From JASHPR01 sp963833885 (GTDB lineage: Bacteria > Actinomycetota > Actinomycetes > Streptosporangiales > Streptosporangiaceae): a DNA stretch of 64,000 nt. Location: NCBI GenBank assembly GCA_963833885.1, contig CAWHZU010000034.1:1-64000 (forward strand), given 5' to 3'. The position numbers were made by a program, and so were the translations under genes. The stretch's first letter is position 1. Each line of letters starts with the position of its first letter. The notes under the pieces are model-generated. The model ran no database searches and was not told where the DNA came from. It worked only from the letters and a program-made list of their open reading frames with translations. This document shows positions 33,063-41,516 of the stretch, piece after piece.

Positions 33063-36000
33063 CGGGCCGACCGCGGAGCGGGGGCTGCTGGCGGCGGGCA
33101 CTGAGCACTACGACCACGCGTCCTACGGTCGCCTGGAGGATGTGCCGCAGTCGCTGCGGATGGTGGTGGAGGTGCTGACGGCGGGTGGGTACACGGCGGT
33201 GGCCGCCGATCCGGGGTATGTGCTGGACCCCGAGCGCGACGTGCTGCGCGCTGCGCTGCGGCGGGCCGCGAGCTCAGCACGAGCGGTGGTTGTCTACTAC
33301 ACCGGTCATGGCGCTGACCTGCCGGGCGGCACCTTCTACCTGGTCGGGAAGGCATCGGGACCGGGCGGGCTGCTGAGCGATTCGGCCGTAGCAGCCCGTG
33401 ACCTGCTGGAATTGGTAGTCGTGCGGGACTCGCGCGGTGATCCGCTGGCCAGCCAGCCTGCTGTGCTGGTGATCCTGGACTGCTGTTACGCAGGGACAGC
33501 GGGCATGGCCATGCTCCGTGACGCGCTAAACGGCGCCGGGAACGCCAGGACCTGGGTGATCGCGACTGCCGGGTCAGCGCAGTACGCGGTGGCCGGCCAG
33601 TTCGCCCGCGCGCTCCGCCACGTGCTTGCCCAGCCGCTGAGCGGGCCATCGCAGGAGTTCCTGTCGCTGGACAGCATCGTCGGGGCGGTCAATGCCGCCA
33701 TCGCCGGTCATGCTGAGCAGGTCGCCCACCTGTTCGTGCCGCCCTCAGGGTCCACGGGCGTGCCCGGGTTTTTCCGCAACCCCGGCTACGTGGCCGGAGT
33801 TGCCGGGCGGACCGTGGACGAGCAGCATTGGCTGTCGCGAGCACAGGCTGGCCCGCAGGACACCATCTTGGGGTCGTACCTGACCGGCGTGACCGGCCGC
33901 CGCCTGGCTATTGAACATTTCGCCAGCTGGGTCACGGGCCCTGAGCCTGACCGGCTCGCCGTAGTCACGGGGGGCCCGGGCACCGGTAAGTCGGCGCTGC
34001 TGAGCCTGCCGGTGCTACTCTCCCAGCCGGCGCGCCGGGGCCACTTGCTGCAACCTGGATCGGGTTCCTTGCTCCATTACGCCGCCGGCCTGATCACGGC
34101 CGGGCTTCCGGTCACGGCCGTGCACGCCCGCGGCCTGTCCACCGACCAAGCCGCCCGGGCCATAGCCCGCGGCCTCGGCCGGGTCCCGGTGTCAGCGGCC
34201 GATCTGCTAGAAGACCTCGAAGCTAACCCGGTGACCGGCAGCCACGTCGTGGTCATCGACGCGATCGACGAGGCAACTTCCCCGCAGACTATGCTCACCG
34301 ACCTCGCGGTGCCGCTGGCACTCCAATCCGGCCTCCGGCTCATCGCGGGAGCTCGCCGTCACGTCCTGCCGTCATCAGTTGACACCGGAATGATCATCAA
34401 CCTGGACGCCAGTCAGTACCAGGACCCGCAGGCTCTAGCCGACTACGTCAGCCAGCTCCTGACCGCCACCGCCGAGCCCGACGTTACCACCTCCTACCAG
34501 CAGGCCAGCCCGGACACCGTCAGCGCTGTGGCAGCCGGGATCGCACGCCGCGCCGCTACCGGCGCCGGGGACGCGGAATCGTTCCTGCTCGCCCGGCTAC
34601 TTGGGCTGTCCGTCCGGAACCGGCCCGAACCCGCTGACCTGTCCAGCCCAAGCTGGCTAGCCGACCTGCCGGCCAGCATCGGCGAGGCATTCGATGAGGA
34701 CCTGGCCCGTCTCGGCGACAAACAGCAGTTGGCGCGCGCCCTGTTGACTGCCCTGGCCTGGGCTAAAGGACCTGGACTGCCCTGGGAAACCATCTGGGCA
34801 CCTGCCGCCCGCGCCATCACCGAGCCCGGCGACCGCAGCAGTGAACTCGTCATTGGCGATGACGGCATCCGCTGGCTGCTCGCCAACGCTGGGGCATACA
34901 TCATCGAGGATGTCGGCCCAGGCAAGCGGTCGGTGTACCGGCCGTTCCACGACCTGCTGGCCGTCCACCTTCGCGGCGAACCCACCAACGAGCAACGCGG
35001 AGCCGACCCGGCCGCCGGAGCAGCCTGGCACGAGTGCCGCACCAGCACCGAGGCGGCGATCACTCGCGCCCTGCTCGGCACCGTTCCGGCAGCACCAGAA
35101 GGAGGGCCGGACTGGCTCACTGCGCACCCCTACCTGACGACCTATCTCGCCCAGCATGCCGCCGCAGCTGGAACCCCAGTGCTCGCCGACCTCACCCGCG
35201 ACCATGGCTATCTCGCCGTGGCCGACCCGGTCACCCTGACCCCGCTGCTGTCACCCGCAGATCCGGAATTGCGCGAGACCGCGCGCGTCTACCGCCGCGC
35301 GCGGCCGCTGCTAGGCAGCAATGCCAGCGCCAACGCCGCCTGCCTCGCCGAGGCTCGCCTCGCTATCACCGGAGCTATCACGCCCGCTGAGAACACCAGC
35401 GTGCGCCCGCTGTACCGCACGCACATGGCAGCAGTCAGGCAAGACGACAGCCTTCTGACCCTCACCGGGCACGCCCGACCGGTGCGCTCGGTGGCGTTCG
35501 GCACCGCACCGGACGGGCGGCTGGTCCTGGCTACCGGAAGCACCGACCGGACCGCGCGGGTGTGGGACCCGCTGACCGGCACGGCCCTCAGCGGCCCTCT
35601 GACCGGTCACACCGACTGGGTCAGCTCGGTGGCGTTCGGCACCGCGCCGGACGGGCGGCTGGTCCTGGCTACGGGAAGCACCGACCGGACCGCGCGGGTG
35701 TGGGACCCGCTGACCGGCACGGCCCTCGGCGGCCCTCTCGACGGGCACGCCAGTGCGGTGACGTCGGTGGCGTTCGGCACCGCGCCGGACGGGCGGCTGG
35801 TCCTGGCTACGGGAAGCACCGACCGGACCGCGCGGGTGTGGGACCCGCTGACCGGCACGGCCCTCGGCGGCCCTCTCGACGGGCACGCCAGTGCGGTGAC
35901 GTCGGTGGCGTTCGGCACCGCGCCGGACGGGCGGCTGGTCCTGGCTACGGGAAGCACCGACCGGACCGCGCGGGTGTGGGACCCGCTGACCGGCACGGCC

Positions 36001-37197
36001 CTCGGCGGCCCTCTCGACGGGCACGCCAGTGCGGTGACGTGGTGGCGGTCGGTGGCGTTCGGCACCGCACCGGACGGGCGGCTGCTCCTGGCGACCGCCA
36101 GCACCGACGGCGCGCGGGTGTGGGACCCGCTCACCGGTCGGCTCCTGCGCGGCCCTCTCATTGGCCACGCCGACTGGGTGAGATCGGTGGCGTTCGGCAC
36201 CGCACCGGACGGGCGGCTGCTCCTGGCCACTGCCAGCACCGACCGAACCGCGCGGGTGTGGGACCCCCTCACCGGCCCGCCCCTCACCGGGCACGCCAGT
36301 GCGGTGACGTCGGTGGCGTTCGGCACCGCGCCGGGCGGGCGGCTGCTCCTGGCCACCGCCAGCACCGACGGCGCGCGGGTGTGGGACCCGCTCACTGGCA
36401 CCCTCATCAGCGACTCCCTAACCGTGTACACCAGATCGACGAGGTCGGTGGCGTTCGGCACCACGCCGGGCGGGCGGCTGCTCCTGGCCACCGCCGGCAC
36501 CGGCAGCACCGCGCGGGTGTGGGACCCGCTCACCGGCCGGCTCGTCAGCGGCCCCTTCATCGGGCACGCCGACTTGGTGACGTCTGTGGCGTTCGGCATC
36601 GCACCAGGCGGGCGGCTGCTCCTGGCCACCGCTACCGGCAGCACCGTCCGGGTGTGGGACCCGCTCACCGGCACCCCCCTCAGCGGCCCGCTCATCGGGC
36701 ACGCCGACTGGGTGAGGTCGGTGGCGTTCGGCACCGCGCCGGGCGGGCGGCTACTCCTGGCGGCCGCCAGCTCCGATGGCACGCGGCTGTGGGACCCGCT
36801 CGCCGGCGCCCCCCTCAGCGACCCCCTCACCGGGCACGCGAGTGCGGTGACGTCGGTGGCGTTCGGTACCGCGCCGGGCGGGCGGCTGGTCCTGGCCACC
36901 GGAAGCACCGACCGAACCGGGCAGGTGTGGGACCCCCTCACCGGGACGGCCCTCGGCGGCCCTCTCACTGGGCACGCCGGTGCGGTGACGTCGGTGGCGT
37001 TCGGTACCGCGCCGGGCGGGCGGCTGGTCCTGGCCACGGGAAGCGACGACCGAACTGCCCGGCTGTGGGATCCAATGGGCCAGATTGGCCTCCTCGTGGT
37101 AAGGCGCCGATCGGGCGTCAATGCAATTGCGGCGTCGAGGCTGTTGCTGGCAATAGGTGACGACGAAAGCGCCTGCGCAATCGAGCCCGCGCTGTAA
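33049..37197 (+). CDS. Caspase-like protease - STAND/NACHT NTPase - WD40 protein
   Basis: 1,382 residues, three parts in order. (1) Caspase-fold (C14) protease, about 10-245: YYTGHGAD (His87) and LDCCYAG (catalytic Cys146). (2) NTPase, about 280-640: Walker A GGPGTGKSALL (309-319), Walker B HVVVIDAIDEA (399-409), followed by a helical region to about 800, as in STAND/NACHT-type ATPases. (3) Twelve WD40 repeats (about 800-1350) plus a degenerate last one, mostly 46 residues each, of the form SVAFGTAPDGR...RVWDPLTG...GPLxGH. In such STAND proteins the propeller senses, the NTPase oligomerises, and the protease is the effector. Target and trigger are unknown. Three repeats are DNA-identical. Its start overlaps the hydrolase gene by 14 nt. 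Confidence 0.88.
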   Translation: MSSSSGPTAERGLLAAGTEHYDHASYGRLEDVPQSLRMVVEVLTAGGYTAVAADPGYVLDPERDVLRAALRRAASSARAVVVYYTGHGADLPGGTFYLVGKASGPGGLLSDSAVAARDLLELVVVRDSRGDPLASQPAVLVILDCCYAGTAGMAMLRDALNGAGNARTWVIATAGSAQYAVAGQFARALRHVLAQPLSGPSQEFLSLDSIVGAVNAAIAGHAEQVAHLFVPPSGSTGVPGFFRNPGYVAGVAGRTVDEQHWLSRAQAGPQDTILGSYLTGVTGRRLAIEHFASWVTGPEPDRLAVVTGGPGTGKSALLSLPVLLSQPARRGHLLQPGSGSLLHYAAGLITAGLPVTAVHARGLSTDQAARAIARGLGRVPVSAADLLEDLEANPVTGSHVVVIDAIDEATSPQTMLTDLAVPLALQSGLRLIAGARRHVLPSSVDTGMIINLDASQYQDPQALADYVSQLLTATAEPDVTTSYQQASPDTVSAVAAGIARRAATGAGDAESFLLARLLGLSVRNRPEPADLSSPSWLADLPASIGEAFDEDLARLGDKQQLARALLTALAWAKGPGLPWETIWAPAARAITEPGDRSSELVIGDDGIRWLLANAGAYIIEDVGPGKRSVYRPFHDLLAVHLRGEPTNEQRGADPAAGAAWHECRTSTEAAITRALLGTVPAAPEGGPDWLTAHPYLTTYLAQHAAAAGTPVLADLTRDHGYLAVADPVTLTPLLSPADPELRETARVYRRARPLLGSNASANAACLAEARLAITGAITPAENTSVRPLYRTHMAAVRQDDSLLTLTGHARPVRSVAFGTAPDGRLVLATGSTDRTARVWDPLTGTALSGPLTGHTDWVSSVAFGTAPDGRLVLATGSTDRTARVWDPLTGTALGGPLDGHASAVTSVAFGTAPDGRLVLATGSTDRTARVWDPLTGTALGGPLDGHASAVTSVAFGTAPDGRLVLATGSTDRTARVWDPLTGTALGGPLDGHASAVTWWRSVAFGTAPDGRLLLATASTDGARVWDPLTGRLLRGPLIGHADWVRSVAFGTAPDGRLLLATASTDRTARVWDPLTGPPLTGHASAVTSVAFGTAPGGRLLLATASTDGARVWDPLTGTLISDSLTVYTRSTRSVAFGTTPGGRLLLATAGTGSTARVWDPLTGRLVSGPFIGHADLVTSVAFGIAPGGRLLLATATGSTVRVWDPLTGTPLSGPLIGHADWVRSVAFGTAPGGRLLLAAASSDGTRLWDPLAGAPLSDPLTGHASAVTSVAFGTAPGGRLVLATGSTDRTGQVWDPLTGTALGGPLTGHAGAVTSVAFGTAPGGRLVLATGSDDRTARLWDPMGQIGLLVVRRRSGVNAIAASRLLLAIGDDESACAIEPAL
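35626..36039 (+). repeat. Three identical 138-bp WD40 units
   Basis: Units at 35626-35763, 35764-35901 and 35902-36039 are identical base by base (414 bp). The next unit starts after a 9-nt insertion (GTGGTGGCG-like, at about 36040). This indicates very recent expansion or gene conversion of propeller blades. Confidence 0.85.
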
Positions 37198-37260
37198 CCT
37201 CAGCCGGCAACACGATGATGCGTGGAGGGCACCTTCGCCGCCCCGTGGTCAGGCGGTTGC

Positions 37261-38685
37261 TCAAAAACTGACTGGCGAACAGCTGGGCAGGTTTGATCTG
37301 CCGTGACGACATGGTGGTGGGCGCCAATTTCCTCTTCTTGGCCTGTTTCGGCCGCGCCGCGGGCTGAGCGGCAAGCGCACCCAAACAGTCCTCCGGCGGC
37401 CCGGGTTCCGGCGAAAGAATCCCCTTTGACAAGGTCGCAGACGTGGACCCTCCACACACCGTTGACTCTCACGTTCCGGCGATCGCGCGAGCCACGAGGG
37501 CACCTTAGTCCAAGCGTCAGCCGATTGGTCACTGCCCAGAAGTGCAGAAACATCACGAACGACAGCGATCTGCTGTCCGGTGCCCACCGGACGCCGTCCG
37601 CCGACTGGGTGAGCCGCTTCGACGGCGAGGTCCCGTCCGCGGGAACGGCCGACAGTCCGTCGTGCACGAACCTGACCCAGCGGCGACTCGGGGAGATCAC
37701 CGGATGCAGTTCCGGGGCACCATCGACGGCAAGCTCTACGGTCCGGTCGCGCATGCACCGATGATCTAAGTGTGCCTTGGACTTGGGCGGGTTCGCCGCA
37801 GGATCGGCTAGGGCTGGTTGGCCTGCGGGTGCGGGGGAGCCGGGCTCTGGTGTCGTCGTCCGCCGGGCTGTACACGGCGATGCGCAGGTCCGCTATGCCC
37901 GAGACGTCAAGCTCAGCGCGCGTGAACGTCATCGGCCCGGCGTCGGCGTGGCTGAATCGCAGGGTGCGCGGCGCGGGCCCGGCGACCTCGTGGCGCGCCC
38001 ACAGCTCGGCGAACTCCCGGCTCAGGCCCGCTAGGCGGCGGATGTCCTCATCCCACTCCAGGTCGCCGACATGTTGCGCGTACGCGGCACGCAGCCGGGC
38101 GACCATGTACGGGATCTCCTCGTCGTAGTTGAGGAACTGCTCGCGTGCCCGTGGCTCGGTGACCGCGCACCAGAGCAGGTTCTTGTGCACGCACGGCAGC
38201 GTGTGCCAGTCCCAGAACATCTCCTCGTGCGCGGTGTTCGTCTCGACGACGTCGAACTTGGAGTTGATTAGCACGGCGGGAAGCGGGTCAAGCGAGCGGA
38301 GCGCGTCGCAGACGGCCTCGGGCACGGCGGCTGGCTTGGCGGTCGACCGCAAGGGCATTGCCTCGGCGAGCCGGTACAGGTGCCAGCGGCCGGCGCCGTC
38401 GAGCTGCAGCGTCCGGGCGACCGCGTCGAGCACCTGCCAGCTCGCGTTGATCGGCCGGCCTTGCTCCAGCCACGTGTACCAGCTGACGCCCACCCCGGCC
38501 AGCAGGGCGACCTCCTCGCGCCGCAGGCCCGGGGTCCGGCGCCGCGGCCCGGGCGCCAGCCCAAGGTCCTCGGGCCGCAGTCGGGCCCGGCATGCCTTGA
38601 GGAAGCTGCCGAGCTCAGCCCGGCGGGCCCGGTCCGTGCGCGCACCGTCCGTACGCGCACCGTCCGTTTGAGGTCCGCGCACCAT
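37261..38685 (-). CDS. MmyB-like HTH transcriptional regulator, odd C-terminal extension
   Basis: 474 residues as open, but only about 285 look like the family. HTH_31 domain at about 25-95 (LGSFLKACRARLRPEDLGL...LRREEVALLAGVGVSWYTWLEQGR), then an MmyB-type ligand-binding domain (LPAVLINSKFDVVETN, EMFWDWHTLP, and RFSHADAGPMTFTRAELDV...LRIAVYSPADDDTRARL) which in relatives is near the end. The rest, about 190 residues rich in R, P and S, has no family resemblance; a 1-nt change in the CCCCC run near 37835 would give a stop at 37808. It probably binds a small hydrophobic ligand and represses a neighbour. Upstream it faces the IS-interrupted ORF. Confidence 0.7.
   Translation of the reverse strand: MVRGPQTDGARTDGARTDRARRAELGSFLKACRARLRPEDLGLAPGPRRRTPGLRREEVALLAGVGVSWYTWLEQGRPINASWQVLDAVARTLQLDGAGRWHLYRLAEAMPLRSTAKPAAVPEAVCDALRSLDPLPAVLINSKFDVVETNTAHEEMFWDWHTLPCVHKNLLWCAVTEPRAREQFLNYDEEIPYMVARLRAAYAQHVGDLEWDEDIRRLAGLSREFAELWARHEVAGPAPRTLRFSHADAGPMTFTRAELDVSGIADLRIAVYSPADDDTRARLPRTRRPTSPSRSCGEPAQVQGTLRSSVHARPDRRACRRWCPGTASGDLPESPLGQVRARRTVGRSRGRDLAVEAAHPVGGRRPVGTGQQIAVVRDVSALLGSDQSADAWTKVPSWLARSPERESQRCVEGPRLRPCQRGFFRRNPGRRRTVWVRLPLSPRRGRNRPRRGNWRPPPCRHGRSNLPSCSPVSF
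37539..37754 (-). pseudogene. Possible fragment of a PD40/S9-type beta-propeller gene
   Basis: In one minus-strand frame, inside the region antisense to and overlapping the HTH gene's extension, the translation reads PVISPSRRWVRFVHDGLSAVPADGT, then RLTQSADGVRWAPDSRSLSFV. The spacing resembles PD40 repeats of S9 prolyl-oligopeptidase-type or TolB-like proteins (SPDGRRVAFVxxG... VxWSPDSRSLAFV). It has no start context or continuation and could be a decayed remnant. Confidence 0.3.
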
Positions 38686-38843
38686 CCCGGCCAGAGACGG
38701 GGGTAGCCATCCGGTGGCCGGCTATGTCGGCAGTGGTCACAACTCGAGTCTCGCATTAGGGTCTGACACTCATGGGCCGGGCGCATGCGGCGGGTGCGCG
38801 TCAATTTTGTGGTGACTGGCCGGTAGCTTGGCTGGTCGGCTGG

Positions 38844-40241
38844 TCAGGCGGTGCGCGTCTGAGTGTCTGGGTTGTTGCAGATGGCTTCCCAGGTTCTGCT
38901 GGCTTCCTTGCAGCGGAGGGCGATGATCGAGTCGGCTCCCGCGACGGTCCAGTGCATGCCGGACTGCTTGAGCCTTTGGCCGATGACGGTTTTGCAGCTG
39001 GCCTCGACGACACCGGAGCCGGTGAACAGGCCGCGGGAGCGGAACCAGTGGTAGCGCATGCGGGGGGCGTTGCTGAGGAAGTAGCCGAGTTCCTTCTCGG
39101 CTTCGTCTTTCTTGGCGCCTTCCAGGGGGTACTGGCGGACGGCGGCCTCGATGCCGTCGATGTAGCCGTAGTCGAGGTCCTCCAGGCGGGCGGCGAGCCA
39201 TTGGTCCCTGTGGTCGAGCAGCATGAACTCCAGGGCGCGGGTCAGGGAGTGCAGGTGCTCGCGGGCGTGGTAGAGGTCGACGATCTGGGTGGCCTCGGGG
39301 AACTTGGCGGTGGCGATGCCCCAGATCCAGGCGGCGCCGTCGCCAATGATCGTGAACTGGCGGATGTGGTCTGCGCCGCGGCGGATTGCCTCGGCCTTGA
39401 CCAGGCCGGCGAACACGGAGGCGGGCTCGAAGGTCGCGATGACGCTCGTGGAGGCCCGGTCGCGGACCGGGTAGCCGTCGGTGTCGAGCTTGTCCTGGGT
39501 GAAGAAGACGGCGAGCTTGACCTCGCGGGTGCGGGCCCGGCCGTCTTCGCCCTTGCCCTTGCGGTTTGCCGTTTCCCTGCTTGCTCATGGGGACCCGGTG
39601 CCGTCGATGACGGCGTAGAGCTTGTCCGGGGGCAGGGATGGCAGCAGCGGCACGAGCCTGCGGGCGGCGATCAGCGCGGCGCGTTCCCGCCCGGCCGCCG
39701 CGACGGCTGCGCCGCTGGCCTCGGCCGTCCGCTCGGTGCGCTTGGCCGTCAGCCGGACCCCGGCCAGTTCCTCCAGCAGCCGCGCTGCCTGCGCGAACGG
39801 CACGGCTGCCGCGGCCATGTCGTTCATCGCCGCCAGGCCCGGCGACATCGACGTGGCGGCGACGCCGAGCTCGGCGTCCCGTGGTGCCAGGCCCTGCCCG
39901 CACTGCGGGCAGTGATACCAGGCCCGCGTCAGCGTGACCAGGCCGAGGACGGTGTCGAAGGACTTGTCCCGGTCGCCGGCGAAGCGGGCCTCGTGGCCGT
40001 TACCGCACGGGACACGCGGCCCGCGGTGGCTGCGGCCGGCGGCCAGCAGCTGCTCCAGCATGCTCCCCCCGAGCCGCAGCAGTCCCGCGCGGATCACCTG
40101 CTCGGCGGCTTCCAGCCCCGCATCGTCGCAGCCCAGGGCCTTGGCCGCCTCGCCGGCGAGCCGTCCTAGCTCGGCGGCCTTCTCCGCCGTGAGCGCGTCC
40201 CGGAGCCCCCCTTTTCCCTGGCGTCCCAGGAACGGCATCAA
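38844..40241 (-). pseudogene. ISKra4-family transposase with internal TGA
   Basis: Two minus-strand parts in the same frame: residues 1-218 (from 40241; VPCGNGHEARFAGDRDKSFDTVLG, ARAWYHCPQCGQGLAPRD zinc-ribbon-like, and LYAVIDGTG, where the RNase-H-like core begins) and a C-terminal part from about 39584 (ASVFAGLVKAEAIRRG, IGDGAAWIWGIA, LYHAREHLHSL, FTGSGVVEASCKTVIGQRLKQSGMHW). They are separated by TGA at 39585-39587. A missing G in GGGTCCCC (near 39592) and an extra G in CAGGGAAACG (near 39575) explain the stop, since the frame is otherwise restored. The product should be a DDE-type transposase. As read, the element is inactive in cis. Confidence 0.8.
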
Positions 40242-40599
40242 CGCCGGCGTCGCCCGGCACGGCCGGGCGCACGGCGCAGATTGCCTCGTTCACCTCCGTG
40301 ACCTGCCCGATCAAGTCCCTGAACCGCTCGTACTCCGCGACTTCGCGGCGGGCCTTGTCCAGCTCCGGCCCCGGTCTCAGGTGAACCGTCCGCGTCCGCC
40401 CGGCCGCCTTCCGCGTCAGGTTCCACTGCGGCCCGTGACCCGGATGCCCCGGGCCAGCGCACCTGCAGTTCGGCTTGCCGCACTTGCGGCGCGCCTCGTT
40501 CAGCGATCCCCGGCGGAAGTCCCCGACCTGCCCTAGCTCTGCGTAAAGCTCCGCACGCCGGCGCTCGAGTTCCGCCAGCTCATCACGCTTGTCAGGCAC
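40000..40599 (-). CDS. DUF6788-like IS accessory protein
   Basis: A GTG-start frame of up to 199 residues at the upstream end of the IS. Only about the first 115 residues look real: a charged helical start (ELERRRAELYAELGQVG) followed by FRRGSLNEARRKCGKPNCRCA and HGPQWNLTRKAAGRTRTVHL, the Cys-containing zinc knuckle typical of DUF6788 proteins, which often precede transposases. Later residues overlap the N-terminal part of the transposase in another frame and probably result from a frameshift. Its role in transposition is unknown. Confidence 0.5.
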   Translation of the reverse strand: MPDKRDELAELERRRAELYAELGQVGDFRRGSLNEARRKCGKPNCRCAGPGHPGHGPQWNLTRKAAGRTRTVHLRPGPELDKARREVAEYERFRDLIGQVTEVNEAICAVRPAVPGDAGVDAVPGTPGKRGAPGRAHGGEGRRARTARRRGGQGPGLRRCGAGSRRAGDPRGTAAARGEHAGAAAGRRPQPPRAACPVR

Positions 40600-40606
40600 G
40601 GCATCC

Positions 40607-40640
40607 CTTAATCTGAGAGTATTAGTACTCTCAGATTAAG
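40607..40640. repeat. Perfect hairpin at the upstream end of the IS
   Basis: Arms CTTAATCTGAGAGTA and TACTCTCAGATTAAG (15 bp each, perfect) around a TTAG loop. It sits 8-40 nt before the GTG of the DUF6788-like frame, so it could be a terminator against outside transcription, or a site for the transposase. TAATCTGA recurs next to the IS end at 40672. Confidence 0.75.
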
Positions 40641-40748
40641 CCCGCAGCCAGCCACGATCCAGAACCGCCACTAATCTGACGCGCACCCCTATGCGGAGGG
40701 CACAAGGCTGCTCGAAAAGATGATCAACGTCTCACAGCATGGGTCGGT

Positions 40749-40967
40749 TTAGTGCACCTTGCGGCGTAGACGAAGCTCGCGCTGAGACTGAGCGCGAGCG
40801 CACTCACGTGAGCAGTACTTCACCCCGCCGGTCCGATACTGACCGTACTCTGCCCTGCCGCGCTGCCTGACGAAGAGCCGCTGGCAGGTCTCACTCGCGC
40901 ACCGGCGCGGTGCTGCGCCCTCGGCCAAGTGATTGTAGAGCGCCGAGGTATTCGGTGAACGCCTCAT
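40749..40967 (-). pseudogene. C-terminal fragment of a zinc-finger protein (CGNR/ABATE-like)
   Basis: 72 residues: LYNHLAEGAAPRRCASETCQRLFVRQRGRA followed by GVKYCSRECARAQSQRELRLRRK. This ending, with CxxxxC and CSRxCA cysteine pairs, is that of longer actinobacterial proteins (about 180 residues or more) related to CGNR zinc-finger proteins. The N-terminal domain is missing: upstream 150 bp show no matching frame. It is probably a remnant, next to the insertion sequence. Confidence 0.55.
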
Positions 40968-41117
40968 CCCGCTCAGTGCCTAGTTGTGCCGTCGAGCTAT
41001 GGCGGCAGCCGACTATGCGGAACCTGCACGATGCCGGATTATGGTGCATGATCTCGCCACTCGCGTTTGGTCACAGCGGACGAGCCCGCAGTTATCCGCG
41101 GTGAGCTGACCTGTATG

Positions 41118-41516
41118 TCAGCTGTCTTGGACTAGATCGGCGACGTCGTGATGCAACTTGGCCATCGCCTGGTCGAATGTGGCTAGCCGGGATCCGTGTG
41201 CTCGCGCAAGCTGTGCCAGATAGGCATCGGTCACCTGCCGGTGGCCGATGATTCCTTGGGTTGGCACATCGGTGTACGGGATATCATCAGCCCAGAATTC
41301 GTGCCGGGGGTCGGCGGTCGTGCCGTCGAGGATCGCGTGCGCCGCCGCGGCCGACTGGCCCTCGCGGACGAGCAGCCGCATCAGGCTGCCCTGGGTGATC
41401 GGGCAGGTCGCGAAGTGGCCGGCCATATCGGTGAACCAGTTCTCGGCGGCCTCATGGTGGACATGATCGTCGACGAGCAGGGCAATGAGCACGTTCGCGT
41501 CAAGGAGGACGGTCAC
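41118..41516 (-). CDS. PIN-domain toxin (VapC-like)
   Basis: 132 residues. The N-terminus TVLLDANVLIALL holds the first metal Asp, and E/D residues in HHEAAENWF and TDAYLAQLA, with LATFD near the end, complete the acidic PIN-domain site. VapC toxins are RNases, typically of tRNA or rRNA. The gene overlaps the antitoxin by 4 nt, the standard arrangement. The substrate cannot be read from sequence. Expression should be repressed by the antitoxin-toxin complex on the upstream palindrome. Confidence 0.87.
   Translation of the reverse strand: MTVLLDANVLIALLVDDHVHHEAAENWFTDMAGHFATCPITQGSLMRLLVREGQSAAAAHAILDGTTADPRHEFWADDIPYTDVPTQGIIGHRQVTDAYLAQLARAHGSRLATFDQAMAKLHHDVADLVQDS

Larger units (their letters stand above)
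38791..40690. mobile_element. ISKra4-type insertion sequence
   Basis: About 1.9 kb bordered by inverted terminal repeats GGGTGCGCGTCA at 38792-38803 and its reverse complement at 40677-40688, a perfect 12-bp pair. The element contains an ISKra4-type transposase (interrupted) and a small DUF6788-like accessory frame, both on the minus strand, plus a perfect hairpin at 40607-40640 near its upstream end. ATGCGG directly flanks both ends. It lies between the HTH gene and a small gene fragment. Removing it joins a short open frame across the site. Confidence 0.8.
38785..40696. repeat. Probable 6-bp target-site duplication ATGCGG flanking the IS
   Basis: ATGCGG at 38785-38790 and at 40691-40696 flanks the two ends of the insertion sequence exactly. 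Short length means chance cannot be excluded. Confidence 0.55.

Noticed and set aside
35626..36039. CRISPR-like array
   Set aside because: The repeat is 138 bp, contiguous, and codes for WD40 blades; there are no spacers.
35311..37160. Long antisense and alternate-frame ORFs over the WD40 region
   Set aside because: They mirror the repeat structure of the real gene (RVPHPRGP-like repeats) and are a result of high GC and repeats.
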